DNA of 64,000 bases, taken from assembly GCA_023055505.1 (NCBI GenBank), contig JALIRH010000002.1, positions 56,540,733-56,604,732 on the forward strand. Direction: 5' to 3'. Below the pieces are notes generated by a model. That model was not told where the DNA came from, made no database searches, and saw nothing but the letters and a program-made list of their open reading frames with translations. This DNA comes from Callipepla californica brunnescens (Eukaryota; Chordata; Aves; Galliformes; Odontophoridae). Position numbers and translations under genes: made by a program. This document shows, piece after piece, positions 39,481 through 51,600 of the stretch (position 1 is the first letter of the stretch; every line of letters begins with the position of its first letter).

Positions 39481-42400
39481 GGGTGGGGGCGGCGGCGCTT
39501 TGTTACCGGCACGGCGCGGCCGCCGCGGCGTCCGTCCCTCCATCCATCCATCCCTCCGCGGTAGATGTTGCTGAAACCGCGTGTCAGCTGCAGCCTGCAT
39601 GTCCGCCTTGGGTGGAGCGTTCTCCTTTGTCGAGCTGGGAGCTGTTCTCCTGCCTCGGCCGAGCAGAAGAGGAGCTAGCGAGGAGACGGCAGCGAGCTGG
39701 AGTTGATGCGGGAGAAGTTCGTGTGCGGGAGAGCCTGGTAGGATTGCCGTTTCTGGCCGTCTGGGGTGGATTTCAGGCGGTCGTGTGGGGTGCCGACCCG
39801 CATCCGTCACCTTGCTTCGCGTGGCCTCCGCGGGCGCCGGGATGACCCGGTTAGGATCCATCTGTCTGCGTTCGTGAAACGCAACGTCACCTTGTACGTA
39901 GTTTAACAATGCGTTGCAGGTCTGTCGGCGAAACGCGATGGATTATTTTTTTTTACCAGCAGATGATCTTGCTGGTTTGCCGGGCGTCGGTTCATTAGTA
40001 TTAAAACGGATAATAGCGCTCAACAGGTTCTGTTCGCTGCTGATGCTCGGCAGCGTTTCCGTCGAGGCCACGGTGGTGTTCATTGCCCGGCGCTGCCGCT
40101 CCTCGCAGGGCCGGGCCTGCAGCACGGCTGGGCGCTGCGAGGAGAGCGAATGCCGGAGGAGGAAGGACGCTGCTCACCGCTGCTTCTGTCATTCACATGA
40201 AACATAAACCTGTTGTTGTGGCGGCGTTCCCGTGCCTTCCGCCCTCAGACGGTGAAAAGTACAACGCTGACTGCTTCCCGGTGCTGCTAACGGCCAATTA
40301 CGCTTAAAGCTTCAACTGTAATTTAAGTCGGATGGATTTTGGTTTTATTCCCATTATCAATTTCTGATAGTAAGCCCGTTGGCGTTGACAAACGTCTTCC
40401 ATGTTCGTACTGTGAGTGGTTGCAGTTCACTAGCAAACTGTTTTTCGTAGAGTAACCTTCACATTTGGCTTAAGACTTCCACCGTCACCTTCTCCATGCA
40501 TTTTCTCATGGCTAAATAAATACCTCGTGGACTGAAGATGCTCACGCATATCAGCATGAAGGGATTTTCTTTTGTATTGACTTTTGTGTAACTGGCTTGA
40601 GTTTGTCTGAATGTGCACAAGCAAAATAATATGCATAGACATCCTTAACAAGCATATGTGCACTTCTTCACTTGTGTGCCTTTTTCCCCCAGATATTCTT
40701 CCAGCAGATCTTGTTTTAATGCAAGTTGTGAGTAGAACTGTGCCAAGAGAAGATCATTAGGACAAAGTAATTCCTTGCAGCACAGTGCAGTCTTACAACC
40801 TGGGCACCTGTATGAGTCTGAGAAGCCTTCCGTCCTTTGATTCTTAGTATATACACCGTGACTGTCTTCATATGCCCACACAGTCATATTTACTGCTGTT
40901 TTTATGATACTCAGTAAACAAGTTCAATTTCAACACAAGTTCCAACAGACTAAATTATATCCTGGACATATGTCTTGGAAGCATCTTTCAGCCTGAAATG
41001 GAAATGAATTGAGCTTGAGAGAACCCTTTCCCATATTCCACTTAGGAGCCATTGGGCTGTCAGGAAATGACTGATATCCACAAAGAAACAGATGAATTCA
41101 TGCCACAGATTCTCAGTGCTCTACATTTTCGTGCATCTCAGAGTACTCTCCACTTACCTTGTTGAAGATGGGCTTTCATTTATTGAAACAAGCAATCTAA
41201 ATATATTACAGATAGAAAAGAATCCTCAAGAACTTTGATTTTTTTTCCTTCTATTAAGCACATTAAACTGCTTTTAGAAGTTCTTGAGTTCTTTTATGTA
41301 TCCTGAGCCATAATCCTAGATTTTTTCACTGAAGGGACACAGGTACAGTGCGTATGTGTAAGAAAAATAGCTAGGAATGTATATGAGGAAGGGAAAGACT
41401 ATATAATGTATTGTATTCATTTCATATGAGGGCCTTTGTTTCCATTCTTAGTTGTGCACTGTTTGAGCTTATAACTGGGGATCTCAGATGCTATTGGAAT
41501 AAAAATAACAGCAGTGATACTTTGGGTATGAAAGTGATGCTTCAGTGTTTGCTGTGGTTTCAACCATGAAAGAGGGGCTTTGATCCTCATATATAGGGTG
41601 TGAACATATATGAAGCTGCATTTGCAAATGTTTTAAATATTTACTGATATCAAGTGATCTGTCAGTCTCTGTAGCCAAATATTGAGCACCTTTAGCACCT
41701 GGAATCCAGAATTCCAGGTATTACTAACTTTAACCTTTTGAACTCAATTTCCAAAGCTCCTGAAAAAAAAAAAAATGCTGTTATGCTAATTGAAAGGATT
41801 TTTTTTTTACACATAAGTATAATCACTTTCAGTCTGAGGTTCTTGCACCCTTTCAAAGCTAGAAAGGGATTTACGTGCTTCAGTGGGAAACAACGTCATC
41901 CCTTTTTGACTCTGTTTGAGGGATTTGCAAGTAAGGGGCTAAAAATGCTGGTGTCTGTTATCTCTTGTGTAAACCTTGGGGATGGAGATGCACGAGCAGC
42001 TGAAGAAGGGAATCATGGGCAGCAGAACAGGCCTGTTTTGGCTACAAGTTGCAGGAGTAAGCAGATACGTGGTTTCAGCACAGAATCTTGAAGGCCAGCA
42101 GTGAAACCTTTCCGTAGTAGCTTGTCTCTCAGCTTTCTTTGTAAGTATAAGTAGTTATTTTCATGGAAAGGTGAGAATAACTCAGTATTAGGTCATTTGG
42201 CAGAAAGGAATTGCAGGGATGGTACAAAGAGAATGCTAGTGCAATGCAGTTAAGAAAAAATATTTTGATTGAAAAAGAGGAAAACTGATGGTGACAGCTA
42301 TTGAATAATCAGGTAATGTTCTGAGAGAAGTAGTGGAAACTGGGCAAAATACTAGAAAATTCATTCATTCTGGTCTTACATTAATGGAAGCACTGCTTTG

Positions 42401-42660
42401 TTCATTTTTTTCCATAGCTAAGAGTTCCCTGATATCAGTTATGCTATTCCTGTTTCCTGTTCTCAAGTTTTAGGCTTGAGAAGACAGGTGGTAGTTAACA
42501 TGGTGTAAGTATACAGCAGTGCTCTGAGTGAGACCAAAGCCCTTTTTAGCAACAAAATTATAAGGAATAGTGACACACATGCTGGCTCAACAGTAAAGAG
42601 TGGAGGGTCTCTTTGCTGTGTAGATGGCTGAGCTTTTCCCAGAGAGTTTGTGGAATTTCC

Positions 42661-43108
42661 CTCCATGGAGCACAAGAATGACATAGACCTGTTAGTGTGG
42701 GTCCAGAGGAGGGCCACAAAGATGATTGCAGGGCTGGAGCAGCTCTTGTATGAAAACAGGCTGAGAGAGCTGGGAGATGTTACAGCAGCCTTCCAGTATT
42801 TAAAGGGGTCCCACAGGAAAGATGGAGGGTGACTGTTTTTCAGGGAATATAATGATAGAACAAGGAGTGATGATTTACAACTAGAGAGGGTAGGTTTGAG
42901 ATTAGATAATAGGAAGAAATTCTTTAGAATGAGAGTGGTGAGGCTCTGAAATAGGTTGCCCAGAGAGGCTGTGCATGTCCCATCCCTGGAAATGTTGAGG
43001 GCTGGGTGGGGCTGTGGACAACCTGGCCTAGTGGAGGATGTCAGAGGGTCTGGAACTAAATGAACTTTAGAAGTCCTTTCCAACTGAAACTGTTCTACAA
43101 TTCTGTAT
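42661..43108 (+). mobile_element. CR1 LINE 3' fragment
   Basis: Sense CR1: gtccagaggagggccacaaa, gatgattgcagggctggagc, atgaaaacaggctgagagag and ataggttgcccagagaggct, ending in aagtcctttccaactgaaac. It lies in the MSANTD3 intron about 300 bases before its first coding exon. Confidence 0.95.
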
Positions 43109-43447
43109 TCGGAGATCTGGATGTGGACCTGGGCTCCCTACTCTGGGTGCACCTGCTGGACCAGGGTTGGACAAGATGGATCCAGTGGAAATGTGTAGCC
43201 ACTAAATTAGCAACAGAAGCCAACTTACAGTTATGCCGTATCTAACTTGAATGTTTTATTATTTACCCTAGAACTATGCACAAGCTATTCCAGAAAAGAA
43301 ATTGTTTTGGAATCAGAGGTTATATTTAGCAGTTGTTTGCTGAAACACAGTTTCTTGATGCTGTAAGCAGTTTTCATGTGCGTTCTAATTCTTTGTTTTT
43401 AACGTTGCTTTTGTAGGATTTCTGGCTTCTTGGAGAAACAGTAGAAA

Positions 43448-43859
43448 ATGCAAAACGAAATAATAAAGCCTGCTAAATACTTCTCAGAAGTGGAGAAGAG
43501 TGTGCTGCTTGCACTAGTGGAGAAGTACAGATATGTACTTGAGTGTAAAAAGAGTGATGCAAGGACTATTGCTCTGAAACAGCGCACCTGGCAAGCATTG
43601 GCTCATGAATATAATTCACAGCCCAGTGTATCTCTGCGAGACTTCAAACAGTTAAAGAAATGCTGGGAAAATATCAAGGCACGGACAAAAAAGATAATGG
43701 CACATGAAAGGCGGGAGAAGGTAAAAAGCATTAGTCCACTTATAAATACTCACATCATAGGGAAGGAGAAGATTGCCAGCATAATGCCTGAGCAAATATA
43801 CTTTTTGCAGAGCCCACCAGAAGAAGATTCTGAGTATCAGCCTGATGCTTCTAGTCAAG
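43448..43859 (+). CDS. MSANTD3: MSANTD3 coding exon 1
   Basis: The exon begins at 43417 after a cttttgtag acceptor. ATG at 43448 (A at -3) is the first in the exon. It encodes residues 1-137, the whole Myb/SANT-like domain, and ends ...DASSQ plus one base before gtataa. Confidence 0.97.
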
Positions 43860-45530
43860 GTATAAATGTCATTGTGATGGTGCATGTCATTTTCTTTTGT
43901 CTGTGGTTTTGCTGCTGAGTCTCTTTCAGTAGTCTAAATCTATCCACTTAGCTGTAACTGCTGGTTCCAGAGAAGTAATTTCAGAGCTGCGGTATTACAA
44001 GACTCTCTGCGTTTTCGTAGGCCCCCAAGGGTTAAACAGAGGTTTTGGGTTTTTTCTTGTTTTTTGAAGCCAAGTTACTGACATTTCTTAAGCTTTGTAA
44101 CAAGCATCAGGTATTTTCATCCTTTAATAAAGTATCAGTTTGTTGGGAAAACATCAGAGTAGTAAAAAAATAGAACAGAAATATAGCAGCAGCAAATTGA
44201 TAGACATCTATCTGCTGCAACAGTTCTATGCAGGTCTTCCCTCGTTTGTTTTCAAGAAGGACTAATTAGTGTTTATAGAGTTATATGTGATGCTGCAGCA
44301 CACGTTGAAGAATGGCATTTCTGAAAAGGCTGGATACAATATTCTTTGTTTGGCAGGCATATAGGGAAGGAATAATACAAGGCTGGAAGGGAGGGCACCT
44401 GCAATGCTTTCTTGTGGGCTTTACTTTGTCAAGAACATATACAAAAGACTGTTCTTGCTAAAAAGACCTCAGTAATTTCACTGTATTTACCATAAGTGGT
44501 AATTTGGATTTGTAAAGGAATGCATTTTGAGAGCCATATTTGCAGTGATTGCTGTTTTATTCCATAAATAGTTTATTTTCCTCCCATGGAATAGATAGAA
44601 CCTTCTTAAAGTGAGAACAAAGTAATTTTTTTTTTCCTAAAAGTTATACAACACTGTTTATGGCACGTACAGTGACACAGAAGGAGTAAGTACAGTCTTC
44701 CTAGTGTTTTCTCCATTTGTTGCTGTTGATGTAGATGCAGCCCTTTACCTGCTACTCAGTTCTTTCATGAAATTATTTCAGGTCACGTAGAGATTTGGTT
44801 TGAACATCTGCATTAAGGTTCAGCTCCAGGCTCAGCCACCTAAATTTAGATGCCCACTTAGAGATGCCTATATTTGCTTTAGTGGTCTGAGCTCCCATTA
44901 CAGTCATAGAGGACTATTGATGGAGCTCAAAGTGGTTCAGTTCAGATCATTATCCCCTCAGTATTCTGTAACACAGCAGCGTTATATAGTGGCTCCTGTC
45001 TTCTGGTACAGAAGGATAAGATTTAGATGTATACACCTCTGTAACTCTATTGTCACAAGTTTGTGTTTCTTGAGGGAATAGAGGGACATACTGTAATACT
45101 TCTTTTCTTACATTTTGCAGAGTCATTTGTTGTCTCAAATAGAGAACTTTGTGATGAAGAGAAAGAGCTGATACATTTCCCTGTGTGTGAAGGTACCTCC
45201 CAGCCTGAGCCTTCATGTTCCGATGTCAGAATAGCAGCAGATAAGAACTACAGAAGTAAAGCGTCTCAGGAAAGTGCTTTGAAAAAGATGCATGAGGAAG
45301 AACATCATCAGCAAATGTCTATTTTGCAACTGCAGTTAATCCAAATGAATGAAGTTCACGTGGCTAAAATACAGCAAATAGAAAGAGAATGTGAGATGGC
45401 TGAAGAGGAACACAGGATAAAAATGGAAGTGCTAAATAAAAAGAAAATGTATTGGGAGAGAAAATTGCAGACCATCACGAAAGAATGGCCTGTATCATCC
45501 TTTAACAGACCCTTTCCTAATTCACCGTAG
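43448..45530 (+). CDS. MSANTD3: MSANTD3 (Myb/SANT-like DNA-binding domain containing 3), complete
   Basis: Two coding exons, 43448-43859 and 45121-45530, join in phase 1 to give 273 residues with TAG at 45528-45530, close to the 275 I recall for human MSANTD3. Seen: a Myb/SANT-like domain at about residues 10-90 with Trp48 and Trp73 ([25 protein letters not shown]), an acidic linker ([12 protein letters not shown]), and a long C-terminal coiled coil at about 193-258 ([30 protein letters not shown]). The end [11 protein letters not shown] is characteristic. Known: a nuclear protein of the Myb/SANT-like family whose molecular role is poorly defined. The non-coding first exon lies in the CpG island shared with the divergent zinc-finger gene. 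Confidence 0.98.
45121..45530 (+). CDS. MSANTD3: MSANTD3 coding exon 2 (terminal coding exon)
   Basis: It begins after cattttgcag and completes a Glu codon, then reads [16 protein letters not shown] and continues to the stop at 45528-45530. It contains the coiled-coil region. Confidence 0.97.
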
Positions 45531-48500
45531 AACATAAAGTGGCAGAGTTAATCTGACTGAGCACGTTTATAAGTAGTGCACACTGGAAAGAGGGTTTTTT
45601 TAAGGTGAATGTACAGTGACAGAATAGGTGCCCCGCTGATAGTGAACACGCTTTGATTCTTAACATTTATGGCGACAGTGGTAGAATCTACCAGGGGGAA
45701 GACAGTATTGTTCTATTGTAGGTAATTCTGACCTGTGTAACTTCCCCTCACAGAATACCCTAGCATCCTTTTGAAATTTAAGGTATTCTGGGCATTCATA
45801 CATTGAGTATTCATATAAAAAAAAAAACAAAACAAACAAGAATTGTTTTGAACATCTGGTTACAGTGTTTATTTTGATTTCTGTCTCTTCATATCTACCA
45901 TTTCCTGAATGAAGGCAGGGGTTGGAATTGCTCTCTCCTACTGAGAAAAAAGGTGATTAATGGTGTTGCTCAGATTGCTACACTGGGGCACAGAAAAACA
46001 AAACAAAACTTGTCCTCAGTTGATACACAGTCCCTAAACCATTCTTCATAGAAAATGTGAAAATGAAGGAAGTAGCAAAAGGAACACTGTGGTAACTGAA
46101 TGCTTTGCTTGTGAGGAACAGTGATGCTTTCTATCTGGCTGGCTAACTGAGAGAGTGGTTTGTGGAGTGGCCCTCATGTTCTGTGAGCCTTGACCCTTAT
46201 GAAGTTGTGAAGAAGGTGACTTCTTCTCCAGAAGCCACTTGTCTTCTCCATTCCAGAACTAGCTCATATTCAAGTAGAATGCTGAAACAGGAGGAGTGCA
46301 CACCGATACCAATGCTGTGTGCTGCTCCCCTGAAGTCATTGCGAGGGAAAGAGGTACTTAATTATTCAAAAAGCTCTCAAAATGTGGCAATCCACCTAAT
46401 CCATTGGCAGAATCTCCCTTTGCCTCCCCATGAGATGCTTGATGGTTTAGCAGTTAACTAGCTACAAAAAAAGGCTAAGTAAGACTTGTCCTCTTTTCCA
46501 AAGTTTTGGGTGGGGAGCAGTGAAAAGGGGTCATTCCTGTCTTGGAGTTCTGCTTTATTCTGTTGTATGTGTTAAGGTGATGTATTTCTTGCCTTTGCTG
46601 TCACTGAAGGATGATGGACATGATTTGTACAAAAACGTTCCCATGAAAGCCCCCACAGTTGGGGGCCCAGAATAGTAGATGGTAGGAAAGCAGAAAGAAA
46701 GATAATCCTTCCACCAGCAATCGTTTATTCTAGTGGTACAAGGATTAAGAAATGTGAGGCACAGAACTCCACAGATTCAGAAGAACTTCTGATGTGTGAA
46801 AAACTGTTTTGTAGGAAGGTGTACAACCATCATTTGAAGCAGTGAGAAAAAAGAACAAAAGCATAAATCCCAAGTATTCGATTGTTCTCAAGTATTTTCA
46901 GGTCATAGTGAATAAAGGCACATCCAGACATCCTCAAGTTGAGGTATGATACAAAACACCTTCACAACTGCACTCATATTTCTTCCCTGGATTTTCTTTC
47001 TGGTGCCATTTGTTTTGGTATTGGTTTTGGATTTTTTGATGATTTTTTTTTGTGATTTTTTTTCCCTCCTTTGAACTGCTTTCCCCGCTGGTGATTCATC
47101 TTTGCAAGCACTGCCATTATCAACCACAAAGCTCACAGTGGTTAACACTGTGGTGCACTGCTCCCTTCAACATGCAAATACCAGCAAGTGCAGTGGGAGT
47201 GATTTATCACAACTTATGGAGGGGAAAAAATAAAGGCAGCTTTTGGAGAAGAATCATATATGAAATCTGAAGGCATCATTTTTTTTGTTTGTTGGGAAAC
47301 TCAGTTTTCTTATAAACGGGCTGTGTGAAAGAAGCACAGGACTTCCAAAAGGAGATAATTATGGACAGTTTTTTTCCTCTGAATGGACACAATACTGTGA
47401 GGTAGGACAATGATTTACAGCAATGGCAGAGGCAAAGGAAGGAAGTGAATGGTAGTGGGGACCTTTGTATTTTGGGGTTGTACTGTGTAGTTGAGTGGTT
47501 ACGGCAATTGCTTAGGCACCATCCAGAAAAGGGATGCAAACAACATTTCTGATTCCTTCCACGCTCCTTCTGAGTGAAAGTTGTTTGAAACTCTGGCATT
47601 GAAACCACGTGCACTAAGGTGTCAAAAAGTGGTGAATGGAGACAATTTCAGTACAGTGAAGAGAGCAAAAATGGAGAGACAATCCAGGTCTAGACAGCAT
47701 GAAGTAGTCCAGGGAGAATCTCGTGGCATTTGAGATAAGGGTAGTCCTGACTCCTAGAAGTTAGAATGTTTCTCATTAAAGATTGTTTTATTTTTTATTA
47801 AAGTCATTTAAAGCATGCATGTTTTCAGTCTGTGTCAAGTGGGAAATGCTGTGCATTTTGTTACATATACTTATTCTAAACCCCATAGTTACAGTTTGAA
47901 GGCTGAAAGATAACAAGCTTTTAATTCTGCTTCTACTTGAAGACAAAATAATGGAAGAAAATTAGATACAAAATGAAGATACAAAAGAAAAAATGATCAG
48001 AGTATACATAGAGGAAGTATGGACATGTCACACCTGACATAGATGATGCAAGATGCTGTTGTGAGCTTACTGATGATGCAGGATTTTGCTTTCCCTTCTG
48101 CTTGCTTTTGCGTGTGCATCTAAAGGTTTTATAAGGTAATTGGTTCAGTGGAGTTCAAATTACTTGAGGAAGGTGGCTTTTTTATTCCCAGTTCTGCTGG
48201 TTTTAAGGTTTGTCAGCCATCCCAGACAGCACGTCCAGTTGTTCCTCGTCCTTTTTTTCTAGTTTACATCATTCAGATACTTTCACAAAACTATTTTCCT
48301 TTTAATCATTTTCCAGGCTACATAGACATTTTCACCAGCTTTTCCATAGACAAAATAAGACAGTAGCTGGTATAAATCTTTTTTTATGTGCTATTTTTTA
48401 CTTTTGCATTTATTTCCTACATCTGCATTCCTCCTTATTAACTTAACCAACAATATGTGCAGGAGATTTAAATCTGGAGTTACATGTTTTGCTCTCTTCT

Positions 48501-48589
48501 TTCTCTTGTCCAGCTTGCCTGTACAGCAGCATCCGAGCTTGGAGTGGGTGTTGTCACAGTCATCTTCATCCACATCCACATTTAGTAGC
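45531..48589 (+). other. MSANTD3 3' UTR and downstream sequence
   Basis: No further coding sequence is recognised. Plus-strand AATAAA hexamers at 46911-46916 and 47229-47234 are possible polyadenylation signals for MSANTD3. The true 3' end cannot be fixed. Confidence 0.45.
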
Positions 48590-48678
48590 TTGGTGGGTAG
48601 GGATGGTGGTGTGAGGATGGTTGGACTAGATGATCTTGTAGGTCCTTTCCAACCTAATGTATCTATGAATCTATGAAG
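48590..48678 (+). mobile_element. CR1 LINE 3' tail
   Basis: Short sense tail: ggatggttggactagatgat, cttgtaggtcctttccaacc, with the end repeated as atctatga-atctatga. This is the typical CR1 terminal microsatellite. Confidence 0.92.
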
Positions 48679-51600
48679 CATAGCCACCAAGCTTTTCCTA
48701 CACTGATGCTTACACATTACCTCACAGTATCTCATTTCCAAAGCTCTATCACTGGAGCAAGGGATCTTGCTGCTTATCACAAACCCTCACCACAGTGCTC
48801 CTTCCTACAAAGCAGGGGGGATGCCTTTAGCCAAGGCTACACACCCAATGCTCCAGTACATTTACAGGGGTCCACAAAAGGGCAGGCATCACTCAGCACT
48901 TACTGCAGGACTCAGCTGTCTCGTTACAGCCCTGCGAAATGTAAGGTTTGGAGCTACATTTTCCTGATCTGTACCACTTCCAGTGCAGCTGAGGAGGTAG
49001 TCCTGAATTTTGTCTAAAGATGAGTTACCTTTGTGTGTCTGCAGTACCAAACTGTTGCAGTCTCTCAAGACTTTTTTAACTGGTTGTAGCTACAGTGGTT
49101 TTTACAGTGTGTCCTCTTCCTTCTTCCTCTCTCACATATTAACGTTTCTCATTCATTCTGAATTTGTGGTCACAACATTGTACCTACGTGGTAACACTGG
49201 AATCATAAACTCCTACACGTTTAAACATTGTTACTTTGGAGGTAGGTGAATTAAGTGGGAATCTTAGAATAACATTTTTATTTAGGTGAATGAAGTCCAC
49301 CACAGGTAGCCCTGTGATTTCATGTTTTGAGCTTGTATGTTCAGAGCTGTTTTTATGATGCACTGATGCACCTAAGGCTTTTTTTTTTTTATAATTGGCT
49401 CGCTTTTCACTTGAATTTTCATTTCAATTAGATTTACATTTCAGTTAAATGTAAAACTCATTGCTGAATATCTAGTTAGATATTCAGAAATATCTAACTG
49501 TGCAAATCAGTACCGATGTGTACTAAAATTAATACACTTAGACTAATAAAATAAGCCAAGTTACCAGATGATAAGATAATGTGCAGCAACTGTTAATTTC
49601 GTTTAAAAATCGTTGCTTAGGGCAGCTCTGTACATTTGATGGAAAGAAAGAATACAGTCTGTCTGTAAGTCTATAAGCATAGAAAAATGTCTTCATACAA
49701 TGAGCATAAGCTTTGGTGTCTCTATCTGCTATCAGAAAATAACTTCTGGACTGCTGATCTAAAGGGGACTTTGCTTCATAGAGTTTGTTTTGTCACAGAA
49801 TTACACACACAAAAAAAATGTCAATTGCCTTAAAATCATATAGAAATATGGACAGATTCCTGGGTAATGAAACAAAAAACTCCTAGCTGTGGCCCTGAGA
49901 ATTTTGCTGTCCTGGTGATGAAGGGATTAGGCATCCCACAACATCATCAGTCATGTTAGTAACACTGAAAAAATTAAAGACTCGCAAAGCCAAAAATAAA
50001 ACAAAATGTTGGTACAGTTACAGAGGGAGCCAGAAATAAGGACAGCTCCTGGCTGTCCTAAGAGATAATTCTGCCACATGCGTAAAAGAATTCTGCCACA
50101 TGGTCTTCACCTTTCCTGTTAAAATAGCCACAGGTGGGAAAAAAAGTTATAATAAAATAGAATTCAACAAAAGTCTGTTGCTTCACCAGAAAAGCTGGCA
50201 AGAAAAATAAATAAATAAATAAAATAAACTCGATGCTATATAAATACATATTTAGGGAAAGAATTCTAATGTAATAGAAATAGAGCATGATAGATTCTTA
50301 GACAGTCCTTAATTAATAATGTGTTGGGTATTTTTTTTAATGTTGATTGAGAGTGTGTGTTTTCTTTTTGTTATTCTGCAGTCCAGCTGCAGAATAGTTG
50401 TATGCTTCAGTTTCTGACTGAGTGCTGGGGCACCTAATTGATCAAACTTGTTTGGCAACAGAGAAGTAGGTTTGCGTTCAGCACAACTTGAGATAGAGCA
50501 TATTCCAGCAGCCTTCAGATATTTCTTCTTGGATATAAGGGGGCTGTTCTTGGACAGTCCTCAATCAGGAACTGGCATCAGATGCCAATTTAGTTGTAAC
50601 TCACTATTCATTCAGCATTAATGAGGTGACATATAAGCTCTTCGTGCTCTGCCTATAATTTGGTCATGCACGAAACCCTTGTCTTTCCTTACAGTTACAC
50701 CATGAAGTGTTGTACTGAGCAACAAACAGACCTGATGTTTCTCCTACTTCAATGCCTGCTACACATTTCTGTGCCACAGCAAAACATGCGGGCAAAATTT
50801 GACTTCTGTTTGGTATGGGATTTTGAAAATTTTGACCTGTTATGCTTGCTGAATTTTGCTTCAAATTGCTTTCTCCTATTAGACACCTTCGTATTCCTAC
50901 AGAACTGTCCTTTAACTCAAGGAAACTCTTGGCTTTGTAGCTTCTAAATACCAAGCCCATGCACTGTATGAAGTCTGAACTGACATACACGTGATAAATT
51001 CCATTTATCTGAAAAAGACTTTGTACACACTGTCACATACTGAAACTCCAAATACAGACTAGAGAGATGATGTGATGGATTTGGTATTTATACCAGCACT
51101 GAAATTTTGGCAGGCTGGGAGTTATCACTGCTGACCTAATACAGAGGTTTGACCTCTTGACTTCAAGAACAATGATGTCCAATCCAAATATTGCCTTACC
51201 TCAAACTTTCTATCTAAAATGAGGTGTAATGAGAAATTCTTGCCAAATAAAGCAACAGTAGTTTCCAAAATGCATTTGTTTTGATTTGGTTTGATTTCAA
51301 GTACTGCCTTGCCCAAGGGCTCTAAGGCTGGGCTTTAATGGTGCACGCTGCTGTTGGCCGATTGCGTTTTGAGAATGCTTCCCATGCAGATTTTGTTCTG
51401 TTTCTCTTGACTGCAATGCTCTCATTCGGCTGTACACAGTGTGATCTGGTGATGCTGATGGGGCCGTGGGCCCTCAAGTTGCCTGGCACCGAGTGCCTGC
51501 CTCTTTTCCAATGACCAAAACAGCTATGGTGGATGAATGTGGATGCAAATGAGGAGTCTGCAGGAGCAGCCATTTTCGCTAACTGTGTTGATCAGGTGCC

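Larger units (their letters stand above)
38640..39800. promoter_or_regulatory. CpG-island bidirectional promoter (zinc-finger gene / MSANTD3)
   Basis: Dense CpG sequence between the minus-strand zinc-finger ATG (38676) and the upstream side of MSANTD3 (plus). A YY1-like AAGATGGC lies at 38720-38727. Candidate MSANTD3 first-exon donors are TCGGAG|gtaaag after 39216 and GCCTG|gtagga after 39737. MSANTD3 coding exon 1 starts at an acceptor, so a non-coding first exon here is expected. Start sites on both strands are inferred. Confidence 0.82.

Noticed and set aside
39054..39909. Long ORFs on both strands (263 and 254 codons) in the 39-kb CpG island
   Set aside because: Stop codons are rare in GC-rich sequence; composition is Arg/Pro/Ala-rich with repeat-derived runs, and real MSANTD3 translation starts at 43448.
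42463..43083. 206-codon minus-strand ORF
   Set aside because: It lies antisense to the CR1 fragment at 42661-43108 and is a repeat artefact.
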